64,000 nt of DNA from Erigeron canadensis. Its lineage: Eukaryota > Streptophyta > Magnoliopsida > Asterales > Asteraceae. The position numbers and the translations under genes were made by a program. Each line of letters opens with the position of its first letter. Within the stretch, counting starts at the first letter, position 1. Location: positions 25,484,980 to 25,548,979 of the forward strand of contig NC_057765.1 of assembly GCF_010389155.1 (NCBI RefSeq). Direction: 5' to 3'. Of the stretch, positions 21,606 to 33,950 are shown one piece after another. The notes under the pieces are model-generated. The model saw only the letters and a program-made list of their open reading frames with translations. It did not search any database and was not told the origin of the DNA.

Positions 21606-23151
21606 TTAAAGCGAAGTGGAGGTAGGAAGCACATCATCCGGCTTATTTTCAAGCGCTTGGTAGTGGTCACTAGATTCTCGTTGTCTTCATTATATCTGTC
21701 TGCACTGTGAAGAAAAATGCCTGCAGAATCAAAATGCCGAAGAAACATGAAAATGTTCAGAGCTTTAATATGCCACTTTACCGCATCTTATCTACCACTT
21801 GGCGATATTCAATCACTTCATCCTCATTAAAAGTCTATTCATTGTTCAATACAGGTGTATTGACCAAGTCAAATACTTATCATGCCCTTTGGGGATTATA
21901 GCATAAAGAAAGGCTTAATGATCAATACCATTTATAGCTTGTAAAGGATGGAAAGATAGATAAAATGTTGGTGCAATTTTACCAAAAGTACGAAAACAGT
22001 TGAATGATTTTGTTCTTGTAACGCCATACCTATAAACCATATTCCAGCAACCAAAAACAACACTGAAGTTAGGATCAGAGTGGATGTCCTCCAGTTGTCA
22101 AATTTGTCCTGTGTAAGAAACGCAAGAAATTTGCTTTTATATTGGAAATTCATCAAATCCGAAAAAAGTCCCGAAATGATATTGAAGACATCACGTGAGG
22201 TAGAGTTAGGTCAAGCATCAGTATACCATCTAGTCACTTAGATCAGAATATACTCCAATAAGACCAGTGCAGCCAATGAAAGAACCCATGTATTCGATGC
22301 TGTATGAAATTTCTCAGTTTTGGGTTTTGACGTTTTGTTCTATCATATAAGTCATAATTGACTTAATGTGGGTTCACAAACTAAAACATGTAGAAGGGAG
22401 GCAAATGTTATCGTATCAGTTCAGCCTATAAGAATTAGAGGTGCCAAATTTGGCCAGTTTAGCCTGATAAATAGGTTGGTTTCAATTTGAACATGCCAAA
22501 TAAAAATAGCTAAATTAGAAACAGATAAAATGGATTGCGAGTCTCCTAACGTTTGCTTTTAATACATATAGCTTCCAAAATCATGTTCTTGAGAAAAATA
22601 AGACTATAATTATTTGCAATATACTTGATCAATAAACAATCAATATCTGGAATAAACTGCTTTGGAGCTGTCCAGCCTTGTCCATTTCAACGCTTACAGA
22701 TTACCCTTGCTGATATGGACCTTTATTACATGACCCATTTTGACAAGTTGCTCAACCCACTCATTTTGCCACCTCTAGCCATATAGAAGGAACCAAAAGA
22801 CAAACCTGGAGTATCCCATTAAGTGGAGAGGACTGCACATCACCAAAGGTGTGAATAGACACAGTTGACACAGCCATAGATAATGGTCGTAGACTTGGTT
22901 TAACAGTATGGAGACAAACAAAATTCACAGGACCCTGCAGCGTATACAATGTACCTCTCAAATCAGATTAACAAAATATTATAAAAAATGACATCAAAGT
23001 TTAAAATTTACATCCTTAACAACAAGAGTTACCTGAGTGGAAAAAACGAGAATCTCCCCAGTAAGAAAGAGAGCCATGTAAACGTACAAGTTACTGAAAC
23101 AAAAGGCACTAAAGCAAAATATTTCTCCAAAGAACGTCTTGCGGAAAGTAG
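21606..23151 (-). pseudogene. SPNS: SPNS-like pseudogene, copy 3 (exons 11-14 only)
   Basis: Remnants of exon 11 (23033-23151), exon 12 (22806-22934), exon 13 (22030-22108) and exon 14 (21606-21720). Exon 11 is 119 nt where the intact copies have 120, a 1-bp deletion after the LLSA codons. Exon 14 lacks 19 bp, shifting the frame and removing the acidic dileucine segment of the tail. Exon 12 also has changed residues (VQSSPLNG). Exons 1-10 are absent: intron 10 is interrupted by a Mutator-like element at 23379 and then breaks off near 24357 into spacer DNA. The remaining text is closest to copy 5 (GPVNFVCLHTVKPSLRPLSMA). It is a non-functional 3' relic. Confidence 0.92.
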
Positions 23152-23378
23152 CTGCAAATTGTAAGAAAATACAAACACAAATTTATGGTTCATTTCAAGA
23201 AATTGGGCAAGTCAGCAAAGTTACACGATATTCAAATTCTTAATGCACAAGTTTGAAGTAATTGTAGCAAAAATGACCAGGTTAGGTGGTTTGGTAAGTA
23301 GTCAAAATAAAGTATTAGGTAAGTATAGAAACAGGTTGGATCAAAACAAAAAACTTTTCTTGTTATACATATTTTTAT

Positions 23379-24306
23379 GGGAAAATTACATACAAAATTA
23401 AAGGTCTAGTTCTTAGTTTGGACTAGTTTTGTAAAAATCCCCGATTTAGACACATTTACCTTGGAAACAATAGAACAAAACACGGATTATCTATAGCCAG
23501 TAATAAAAAGACACTTGGCTTTTCCTTTTCTCCCTCCCTTCTTCTCTGTGACATTAACCAAGCCACATCCATATCCCATGGAACCTTTTTCTGCTTTCTT
23601 TCTCTCAAAACTAACAATTACATGAATCCGACTCTAATAATGTTACACGTACACACCCACGTCCACGTCCCCATGTTCTACTTTTCCGATAGTTTAGTTT
23701 GCTTAAATAAATTAGATTTCGTTTGTAGTTATTTCCTATGGTCAGTAGTTTGTACTTAAGTCAAGTGGTGTAGTTAGGTTGTCATGTACTCAAAAACTAA
23801 TGATCAATCAGAGATCTCATGCTTTGTATTTGTGTGTTTCTATCATTGTCTCCATTCTCCAACAAGAACAAGTATTACGAGTAAGTCACTTATATTGTTA
23901 TGAGAGCATATTATTCATAATACGAATAATATTGGAAGGTCCATTCATCAACCAAGTATTGAAATATTTGAAGCATTTGATGAAGTATGTAGAAACTTCT
24001 TTAAAAAAAACATGTTATGTATTGGGGGGAGAAGAATGGAAGGGTGGCTGGTTTTTGGCTTGGTATTTTTTGGGTAGGCCACATGGAAAACTATGGAAGG
24101 GTTGGTTTTTGGCCTCCTGTTGTTGTTGCCACATGGAAAACTATGGAAGAAGGGAAAAAGCCAGGTGTCCTTTTTTTACTGGTCATAGATTGTTCGTTGC
24201 TGTTTTCTACTGTTCACCCGTGGGTTTGTTCAAATTGGGAATTTTCATAAAAGTAGTCCAAACAAAGAACTATACCCTTTAATTTGTCCATACACGTAAT
24301 TTTCCC
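23379..24306. mobile_element. Mutator-like non-autonomous element, 928 bp, 9-bp TSD
   Basis: The left end GGGAAAATTACATACAAAAT and the right end (reverse complement GGGAAAATTACGTGTATGGA) form inverted repeats that share further blocks (AATTAAAGG, TAGTTCTTxGTTTGGAC). Exact 9-bp direct repeats TATTTTTAT flank it (23370-23378, 24307-24315). Outside them the text reads as intron 10 of the SPNS genes. The internal sequence has a plus-strand open frame (23779-24282) with duplicated GCCACATGGAAAACTATGG text and no recognisable transposase. It may hold captured sequence. Confidence 0.85.
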
Positions 24307-24356
24307 TATTTTTATTTATAATGTGACACTCTTTTTGCCCAACCTTCTATTATTAC

Positions 24357-25197
24357 TCGAGCGAACTTGAAGATCAAACTCGACTGAACCTCGAGTTAAA
24401 ACGAACCAACAACAGATGTGAAATTCACAAAGTGGACTTGACCTACACGATCTTCATTATGGAATGGGGTATTACATCCCGAAACGAGGTTCATGACTTT
24501 GAAACGAAGATGGTCAATTTAACAATTGTCTCCTCACAACCCTTTTTGAAACGAACCTTAATTACTTAAATCGAGTTTCAAAGACAGAAACGAGCCACTG
24601 AAAACGGACTTGAGAGGTAGAAAGAGCTTTAGCTTTTGAAACAAGGCTTACTTATGAGACGAGGTTCAATGCATTCCTCGAACAGGAAAAGTGTGTTCAT
24701 CCGTATATGCCGAATATGGTCAAATGTATTCGTTACAAGCATAAAAAGTGTGTTCTCTTCTTCTCTAAGCACAAACACAAAAAGTTTCGTGATCTACTCC
24801 CTTCTTATGTAGTGTATATGTTTTCATTTTGCATTCTCTTTCTCCAAACACAAATACAGCAAAAACATGAAACAACAACTTACAAAAATCTATGCCATCT
24901 TGTTACTTCACCGTCGCCGCCAACTTTGCCAGAACCATCACACCAAAAATATCCCCGGATTTGGCCCAAATTGGTCAAAGCCGGTTTTAGCCCGAACAAG
25001 TTACAAAACCGATTGGTATAGATTTGGTTTTTCAATTCCCAAAACCGGTTACAAACCGAACTGGTTCTTTAGAATGTTTTACCAAAAATCGGTTCCACCA
25101 AAGAACTGGTCTTCTTCACCTCTACAGGCAACAGATAAATAATCTTATGCTCATGAACTCCCTGTCTCAAGTGTAAAAAGGACTTTTCAACTCCAAC
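24357..25197. repeat. array spacer, fused to broken copy 3
   Basis: From about 24365 the sequence matches the spacer block at 10750-11040. Intron 10 of copy 3 stops about here, so this is the breakpoint that removed exons 1-10. 24940-25100 holds several CCGGTT/AACCGG words in both orientations. No gene is supported. Confidence 0.6.
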
Positions 25198-25203
25198 AAA
25201 GCT

Positions 25204-26577
25204 ATTTTTTTTTGGGAAATGGTTATACCTGTGAATTTTATAACAACACCCAAACAATAAAGTACAAGTAATGTGGCTGATATACCACACTAGTTACCAT
25301 GCAACATGCTGCATGTGAGATTACAATAAACAACCTATCTAGCACGACCAACAAGAAAATCCATATCTTACATTATAAGTGACTGATAGCATAAGAAGAA
25401 AAAAAAAGCACTAATGCTAAGTCTTGGAAACATCTGGAATATGCCAATCTGAAAGAAATCCTTAGCGGTGCACTTGAATGTAATGGTTGCCAGCTTCATA
25501 CGAACTGTGTTGACAATGATTTCTTTAATTTGAGCTGCATTTCTTTCTTTGATGGAGAACAGATGAGTGTTTCTTTCTTGCCAAATGACATAAGTTGTAG
25601 CAGCCACTAACAACCTTCCAATCACGCTTTTGATTGAGACGGACTTCGAGATAGAAATAAGCCAATCAACTATATCTTTCCATTGATGTGAAACCCGCTG
25701 TATGCCTGCTAAAGGTTTAACGAGATCCCAAATCTGCCTAGAGAAAGAACATTCAAAGAATAAGTGGTTATGAGAGTATGGTCCATGCTTGCATAACAAG
25801 CAGCACAAAAGGTTCAGGTTGGTTGCGCCACCAACTTCCCAAGGCTTGAGACGATCCTGAGTTTTGAGTTTTTCCTTCATAACGAGCCACATGGTGAGTG
25901 CATGTTTAGGAATGGCTTGAGGAAACCAAACCAGATTAACCCAGTCAATCTCTATACCACGAACACGGATCGTATCCCAAACCACAGTAGTAGAGAACTT
26001 CCTTTCCTTCCCATTTGAATCTACCCAAATCAATTCATCCTTTTTGTCACAAGTCAGTGATGGGGGCTGGATATTGATTAGGACGGGAAAAAGGTCATAC
26101 CAAGCAATTGGCCATTTCCAAATACCATTGTTAATCATATCACTAATCGTAGAGTGTATTCTGAAACCACATCCATTAATAGCTCTAGGGGAGATGCATT
26201 GACTCATTGGACAAGAAGTATGCCAGTTATCAAACCACATGGAAGTATTATTCCCATTGCCAAGACGTGACCTTATATGGGGACGAATAATACTTCTGAT
26301 TTGTAACAATTTCCTCCATCCCCAGCTCATATTAGCTTGTAATAGGACATCCCAAAAATTACGCTCCTTTAACTTATAGGAGTATATCCAGTCCACCCAA
26401 AGGGTATTTCGCTTATTCAAGATACACCAGATGTGATTAGCCATAAGCGAAATATTAATGTCATTAATCTTTCTAATTCCAAGACCACCCTCATATTTAG
26501 GTTGACAGACATATTTCCAAGCAACATTTGCTTTTGTTTTTCCGTCCAAACTATGATTCCAAAGAAACTTACGCATT
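25204..26577 (-). mobile_element. 5'-truncated LINE (L1-type) insertion
   Basis: About 1374 bp are inserted between direct repeats AAAGCT (25198-25203 and 26578-26583). The spacer text on the two sides is continuous with that of other array units. On the plus strand the low end starts with a T-run (25205-25213), which is the poly(A) tail of a minus-strand element. The coding part runs to the upper boundary, as expected for 5' truncation during target-primed reverse transcription. Confidence 0.8.
25368..26576 (-). pseudogene. LINE ORF2 C-terminus with zf-RVT domain (402 codons)
   Basis: The open frame resembles the region after the reverse transcriptase domain in plant non-LTR retrotransposons: first the GGLGIRxxxxxNxSLMANHIW block (about residues 31-50), then a reverse-transcriptase zinc-binding (zf-RVT type) segment with W..IPKHALTMWLVMKEKLKTQDRL and C-x2-C plus H-NHLFFEC (about residues 230-290). 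The catalytic reverse transcriptase and endonuclease parts are missing. The frame is intact, suggesting a fairly young insertion. The first Met is internal to the original protein and is not a real start. Confidence 0.85.
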
Positions 26578-27125
26578 AAAGCTTTTATGTTTTGTTAAAA
26601 ACTTTCTTGACATACAATTTTAAAAATGTGGGCTAACCTCATTAAAGCTTCAACGAGTCCCTCTCTTTCTTAATTTTGGTAATAAAAATTTTTAGCATAC
26701 ACGATTGTAGACTTCAAATAAAGTTGAAAATATTTGTTAGAAACCAAGCATGCTCAGAAAGTTCTACTTGGCTCAATCCATGAACCTACTAATGTTTGCT
26801 GTAAGTGCGCTCAAGTAGAGCTGAAGCAAGAACTTTTCAACTTAAGTTCAACTGGCTTATCACACTAATCACACATATTTGAGAATTTACATATAATGGA
26901 CTAAAAGCTTGTTAAGAGCTTGAGTCGGGACGCTTGCATATTGTATCTGACTCTGCACAACCCATGATAAATGAAAGGCCATATACGGATATACCTAATT
27001 GAGGTTTACACATACTGAGTAGAATCTTACAACACAGAGAAGGAAAACTTCTATTGAGTTGAGAACAATGACAGGGTATGCTGTACATTTGCTTCATCTT
27101 GAATCTATCATCCATCAATTCATGC

Positions 27126-30100
27126 TTAAAGTGAAGTGGAGGTATAAATCGCATCATCTGGCTTGTTTAAAAGCAACGGTATTACGTCTGAGTGCTTGGT
27201 AGAAGTCACTAGATTCTTGTTGTCTTCACTGTATCCGTCTGCATTATGAAGAAAAATGCCTGCAGAATCAAAATGCACCAAAGAAACATGAAACATTAAA
27301 TGCTACTTGGCGATTTCAACGACTTCATCCTCGTTAAATGTCTTTAATGTTTAACGAGTCAAATATCTATGAGGCCCTTTTGATTATAAAATAATGAAAG
27401 CCTAATGATCAAATATCATTTATAACTTGCAAAGATAAGGATAGAAAGATACATAAAATGTTAGCGCAGTTTTACCAAAAGTAAGAAAACATTTGAATGA
27501 CTATATTCTTGTAACACCATACCTATGAACCATATTCCAGATGCCAGAAACAATAATGAATTTAGGATCAGAAAGGATGTCCTCCAGTTGTCAACTTTGT
27601 CCTGCATAAGAAATACAGAAATTTGCATTTATGTTGGAAATATATTACATCTGAAACAAGTCCCAAAATGATATTGAAGATTTAACTTGAGGTAGAACTA
27701 GGTTCAAGGTGTGTTTTCTCTACTGATTAACAAACAAAAGGATGTAGAAGGGAGTCAAATGATATTGTATCAGATTATATATTTATTTACAAATGTTATT
27801 GTATCCACAAATATTTTGTCAAAAAAATAAAATTATCAATATCTGGAATAAGCTTTGGGTCTATCCAGCCTTGTGCAATTCAACCCTTACGGATTACTCT
27901 TTCTGATATGAACTTTTGTTACATGACCCATTTTGACCAGTTAATCAACCCACGCATTATGTCACCTCTAGCCATATGGCAGGAACCAAAAGACAAACCT
28001 GGAGTATCCCAACAAGTGGAGTGGATGGCACAGCACCAAAGATGCGAACAGACACTGTTAACATAGCCATAGCTAATGGTCGTAAACTTGGTTTAACAGT
28101 ATGGAGATTAACAAAATTCACAGGAACCTGCAGTGGATACAACGTACTTCTCAAATCAGAATAACAAATACTAAATAATGCACACCACAGATACAACATC
28201 CTTAACAAAAAAGTTTACCGTAGCGGCAAGACCGAAAATCTCCCCAATAACATAGAGAACCATGAAAACGTACAAGTTACTGAAACAAAAGGCACTAGTG
28301 CAAAATATTGCCCCAAAGAACGTCGTTGCAGAAAGTAGCTGCAAATTGTAAGCAAATACAAAACGCAAATTTTTGGCTCAATTATTCAAGAAATTGGATA
28401 AGTAGTCAAAGTTACACGATATTCAGATTCTCAATGTACACTTTGAAGTAGAGTGGCAAAAATGTCCAGGTCAGGTGGTATGGTTAGGGAATCAAAACAG
28501 ATAATTATAAGTATGCGTTGAAACAGGTTGCGCCAAATGTCAACACAAATCACTTTCATTTTTTATATATAATTTTATGAAACACTTTTTGCCCAATGTT
28601 TATATTATTATTTTTTAATTTATTTAACCATATAAATTTTCAATCCATGTGACCTCTTTAAACCTTGGCCCATTTTCTCTTAGAATTTATGTTATATTAC
28701 CAGTTTGAACAATTAGAGATAAAACTTAACCCCAATCAACCCATCAAGATATATATGGTCAAAGTTGCCACCTCCAACTTGAAGATTTCATGAATGTCCA
28801 AAGTCGCCACGATAGATAATATGAATCTCTACCTTAAAAGCATTAGATACTGTGGAATTCATGCGATCCAAGATAATACTTCCCCCCAATGTTCCCAGTG
28901 TTCCACCACTTAATGTCATTCCTCCAAATACGAAATCTGCATTATTCTGTGGAAAATGAAACATTCAGATGATAACTTGGCAGCTTTCTTCTAATTCACT
29001 TTTCTTTTTTTCTTTTCTATATCACATTGAATTGTATCATTTCTAACACAAACCAAAAGTCAAGGTAAAAGTCATATTGGCTTACCATTTGATATATACT
29101 ATAACCAGCCTTTGGTGCCCAGTAGGAATATGCACCAAAGACAAACGTGTAAGCAATAAAACCTAACATATTGATCACGTATTTCTTCTCGTGTAAAAGA
29201 GCTTGTATATCTAGCCAAAATGTGGATAACTGGCTCGATGTAAATGAAAGGTAGCTGCAACCAAAAGAATTCAAATTTATTTTTAAACCACCTATCAATG
29301 ATTTTATAGAATTAGAGTGCAACCAAAAAAATTCAAATTTATTTTAAACCACCTATCAATGATTTTATAGAATGAGAGTTCTATATAATGTTATTGCTTT
29401 GAGAAATACCTCGAATGTTTCTTGGAGCTATGTTCAGGAAGATCCTCATTCAATGACGTGGGGAACCTCCTATCGGTTGACATACCTATATGGATAAGAA
29501 CTCGTCAAACAATGGTGCAAACCAATATTCTGCTTGTATTATAAATAAAAAACTGATAGAAAATGTACCTTTCATATGCAAAGGTTTCATTGTAAAACCC
29601 AAAAAAGCAAATGGCAGCATTATAATTGCCTCACCAAAAAATGCACAACGCCAACCTAAACTAGCTCCAACCTATGAAACACAGAACAGGAGGCATTAAT
29701 TTTGACTTAATAAGGTTGAAATAGATTATTTGAGTAATCATTAAAGCTCAAAAAAATAAGGATTAGGTACATACCAGTCCTCCATAAACATAACCGACGG
29801 CATTTCCAACCGAAGTGGACACAAAGAATATTCCCAGACATGCTGCTCTCTGAGGAACAAATGGATAAATTTACTAGGTTTGGAATGTGTATTTAATAAA
29901 GCTAGATGTGATGGATATGGTACTTTGAACTCAATCCTGGTATGAAGAATAGACACCTTGTAAAAAGTTAAAAGGCAACTACTTCTGTTAGTGAGGTCAT
30001 ATTTACGCTTTAAAACTTCTGTTCGCTTAATTTAGAAAAACCAAAAGTTGGATATTTTCAACAGCATTTACGTGCTTGTTATAATTATGCTCAAAAGATG

Positions 30101-32792
30101 GTTTTTAGAAACATACCACATAAAACTAGAACAGACTTTAGAACGACAAGACGTATACAAATGTGGTGTTATTACCAAGTGAGAAAGAAAACCTGATCTA
30201 CTGGAGCATTTTCATCAATGAATGGAGGTGCAAGACTTAAGAAAGAAGCTTCACCAACACCAATTAGCCTAACAACAACAATATTTAAGTGACGCCAAAA
30301 GCTACAACCAGAAGCCACATGTTACAAAAGTCTATGGTTTTGAAGTATTCGACTCACATTCGGCATATTGTGAGAGACCAAAAGTCAACTGAAAACCCAC
30401 AACCAGCTGCAGCAAGAGTCCATACCGACAATCCAACTCCAATAAGCCTAAAAGGGTCAATGCTGCACCAAATAAACCCACTATTAAACTATTTTGACCC
30501 AAAAATGTATCATGATAGAAATTCCAAGATATATTAGTAATACCAAAGCATACAGCATACTACAAAACATTCTAATAAAGTACAGTATGTAAATGTACAG
30601 GAATGGTATTACATAACACAAGATGGTACTAAATGATCTCAAGTTATACCAATAAGATACTAACATAGTAATATGTGATGTTTGACAATGGTATGAGATA
30701 GTACAAAATTGATACAATTAGGGATGAATGATATTTGAAAACATGGAAAAAACGTTTTCTGACAAGCTCGATGTTTATAAATTTTATCTATCATTAGGTC
30801 AAACAAATTCCTTCAGATATCATATTACTTATGTAAGCAAAAACTTTCAACAGACATCTATATCAGCACATGATCGTTTCAATATGATAGAGAATGGAAA
30901 AGGCAAAAGGAGGTTCAAATCTGTCGTGTCAAATGTCAACCTGCTTATAAAACCTTGTAGGTTATTGTATTTGATTGTATGAATAATGAGATTAGAAAAG
31001 GCCATATTTATAGGCTAATCTAAACTTGTTTACCAAGTATTACAATGATATTAGGAAACTATATTTATCTAAGATATGGAAACTAATATATATTCTAATA
31101 CTGCTTACTTTGACCATGACCCATTTTAGAAACAATACCCTTTTACATACTGCTTAATTGTTCATGCAGCCTAATACCTATTTTGTCAATTTGACCCATA
31201 ACTTAATCTGCAAAACCCACCCATTTTGTCACCAACATGTTTTATTGGAAGATATGTCAGACCCCAGTTATGGTATTTATGTTAATCCTTAGTTTGATAT
31301 AGCTGCTATGTTTAGGGTATTAGTTAGCAATATTAGATCACCATTGGATTATAGTTTATTAATCGTCATTGGACAAGACGATTTCTTTCAGAAGTAGATT
31401 GAACCTTTATTATATTCATATTTCGGTTGATCTGTTAAACATAAACTTCAATGAATTGTATAAGATAAAACTTTTAAAATTAAACAGTGCTTAGGTGTAG
31501 GCAGCAAAAAAGATACCAAATCCTAAATCGGATCCCTAAAATGTTTGTTAAACAATGATCAAATCTAAAGCATAAATTAGATAATAGATTTGAACTACCA
31601 GATAATGACACCTGACTTTGGTCCACCAAACCATCAGGTAAAACCATTACCAGAACAGATGTTCGTAGAAACATTTTATGCTTACACATAAGATAATTAT
31701 GTCGTTAACGATTCACCACACCATATAAGACTTAATTCGTACGAAATTGAATTCACTAAAGATATGTGTTTATCAAACTTTCTTGTATATAGAGCAAGTT
31801 CATGCACTACAGTTGGATTAGATTGCATTTGAGTATATGACAAAGATGGCCACCGCGTATACCATACTTTTCTTACAGAATTTAGTATAACAGATATACA
31901 TATTAAGTGGATGTTAACAACTTAGAGTAAACCTAACATTTTGGTATCTGTTAAAAATGGTACTCTAAAGACACATTGGAGACTAAATACCTCTTGGCCA
32001 ATGATGCAAATATGGGAGAAGCGACAAGAAGCCCAACCATGAAAGCTGATGAAATAACACCATCTCTAAAATTGTTCAGATTCAAATCACCCCTGTAAAA
32101 ATGTGAACATATAGAAATCATCTGACCCATGATGTTATACAAAAACGAAATGAATCGTAGAAATAATACTTACTGAATTCCACTACCATCAGAGCACATA
32201 CCACTTTCCGTGCAAATTCTGGGACTCCCATTTACCCCATTACTTGCAATTGCTCCTCGATCCACAGAATTCACCACGTTGATGACACAGAACGCTACAA
32301 TTAACCTGTGCATATAGGATCTATAAGTCCCACGAGATCATATTACACTCAAAACTAACTAATAATGTAAAGACCAGTTAGCCCACTTTGCAAGTAGGCA
32401 TGATAGAAAGTACCGTTTCGCATTCATCTCATTTCAGACTTAAGTTGTGTTTAGTAATGGAATGGACAACGTAATGGAACGATAATGATAGTTGACTGAG
32501 CCACTACAATTCTAATGTCCATTGTTGATTGCTCAAAAAAGTTGGTACTAAACGGAATAAGTAAAGGGTAAATCGGCGGGCACCCCTTAATCCCATGTAC
32601 CAAATTTACGACATAATGAGAAAGTAACTGTGAATTGCCATAGTACTATATCAGGTCTTATTTTTTCAGTAGGATCAAAAACCATAAAAAGAAGAACGAA
32701 AGAAAGAAAAGTTAAAGCAGTGTCTACCTTTTAGGAGTGAACCAAGAAGGAGCTTGAGCCTCATCAGATAAAGCTGCTGTATCTATAACCAT
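27126..32792 (-). CDS. SPNS: SPNS-like MFS transporter, copy 4 (14 exons, 487 aa)
   Basis: Exons in transcript order: 32728-32792, 32174-32305, 31991-32092, 30358-30447, 30193-30268, 29775-29849, 29569-29671, 29410-29485, 29086-29254, 28833-28946, 28219-28338, 27999-28127, 27523-27601, 27126-27259. They sum to 1464 nt, open, with GT..AG introns. Exons 2-11 and intron 3 are closest to copy 1 (FFVSxSVGNAVG, EIFGLAAT). Exon 14 is like copy 2 (..DDAIYTSTSL), and exon 12 looks mixed: its first half matches copy 2 (FVNLHTV) and its second half copy 1 (VRIFGAVPSTP). It keeps D37-R38. Unusual residues: W159 to C, A144 to P, D149 to E, Y35 to S, and E474 to L just after the dileucine. Intron 3 holds a 153-bp insertion. 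It is intact by sequence, with possibly altered activity. Confidence 0.88.
30948..31100. mobile_element. 153-bp insertion in intron 3 of copy 4
   Basis: CTGCTTA occurs at 30941-30947 and 31101-31107, whereas the same intron in copies 1 and 2 has it once and reads straight through. The inserted AT-rich text (TAAAACCTTG...TTCTAATA) has no gene and no clear terminal inverted repeat. It could be an LTR remnant or a small MITE. Confidence 0.7.
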
Positions 32793-32874
32793 TTCTCTAT
32801 CTCTATCTCTATCTATGTAGGCTTTTGTGATTTCTTAAACTTTTTCAAGTCCCTTATTATAAATCTTCCTCTGC
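32793..32874 (-). other. 5'UTR part of exon 2, copy 4
   Basis: GA-rich leader between the acceptor (minus strand TTTCAG ending at 32875) and the ATG at 32792, with a clear GATAGAGATAGAGATAGAG run. Confidence 0.65.
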
Positions 32875-32979
32875 CTGAAAAAAAACACACACATATATAT
32901 ATACATAAAGCTCAAGATCATGGACATTCTTGGATTTGCATAGTTTTTAGGACGAATTGCCAAATTACAACTATTTATA

Positions 32980-33950
32980 ATGTAGGGAAAAATCCATAAA
33001 AAAAACAACTTTTTTTTCAAAATGAACCTATTTAGTTTTCGATTATTAAAAAGTTGCATTTCTAATAAAGATAAGTGCCACATTTATCGTACCATATCAT
33101 CAAAATTTGCTTACGTGCATGTTTTACTAAAAAATAAAAATACATACATCTTGGACATGCCTCCCACTGATTTTATTAATGAGTAACCGATCAATCAAAT
33201 AAGGTTATAATGAGTTTTGTATCTATAGGTCAGGCGTTAGATTTCAGTTCTAAATCTAATAAGAAAATTGAAGCCATATAGAACTTAAAACATAATTTAA
33301 TGAAATAAATAACATTAAAAGTACACATGTCAATCAAGGATTACGCCACATGTCGTTTCAAGAACATCTCAATCCTAGCCAAGAGTTACACATTATTTCT
33401 ATGTCTAATAAGAAAATTGAATCCATATACAATTAGAAAAAACTAATTTAATAAAATAACTAAATTAAAAGGACGCATGTCAAGGATTACTCCACGTATC
33501 GTTTGAAGAACATTTCAATCTTGTTTTAGTTTATTGGTATATATATATATATTTGTTGATAAAAAAAAAAGTTAAATTTATTTTATTTTTTCAGACTTCT
33601 TATTGATTAATTTTAAATTGATGATGTCAAATTTGAATTCAATGGATGAATTGTGAAGTAGTAACTGAACTTGATGATACTTTAGTGCAATGAATATAAA
33701 ATTGAAAAGGAAAATGAATGAATGAATGCAGCTGTTCTTAATTTAGTTTCCAGGAAAATAAGTTAGATGATAATAATTTGTTTGACCGAATAGTTCAACT
33801 TCAAGGAATTAAAATCTTAGGACTGATTATTATGTATATAAGCATCCGTGTGTTGTGGTGGTAAGATGATGGAGTGATAAGTCATAGAGTGTGATAGGTA
33901 TTGAATAGAATGTGATGGCGGTATGTTGATTTCAATCACAATTTTCAGAA
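32980..33950. other. extra DNA in the 5'UTR intron of copy 4
   Basis: The copy 4 leader intron is about 1.95 kb, against 0.46-1.1 kb in the others. The added part has no match in the other copies and contains a diverged tandem pair of about 150 bp (33249-33380 and 33398-33525, sharing TCTAATAAGAAAATTGAA and CAAGGATTAC). The normal text resumes near 33950 (AAAATGTTTAATCC, as at 9045). The origin is unknown. Confidence 0.55.

Noticed and set aside
23779..24282. 167-codon frame as a gene
   Set aside because: It lies wholly in a Mutator-like non-autonomous element, shows no recognisable domain, and contains duplicated DNA words read as protein.
25368..26576. 402-codon frame as a host gene
   Set aside because: It resembles the C-terminal zf-RVT region of plant LINEs, with a poly(A) remnant and flanking direct repeats. 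It is a truncated retroposon.
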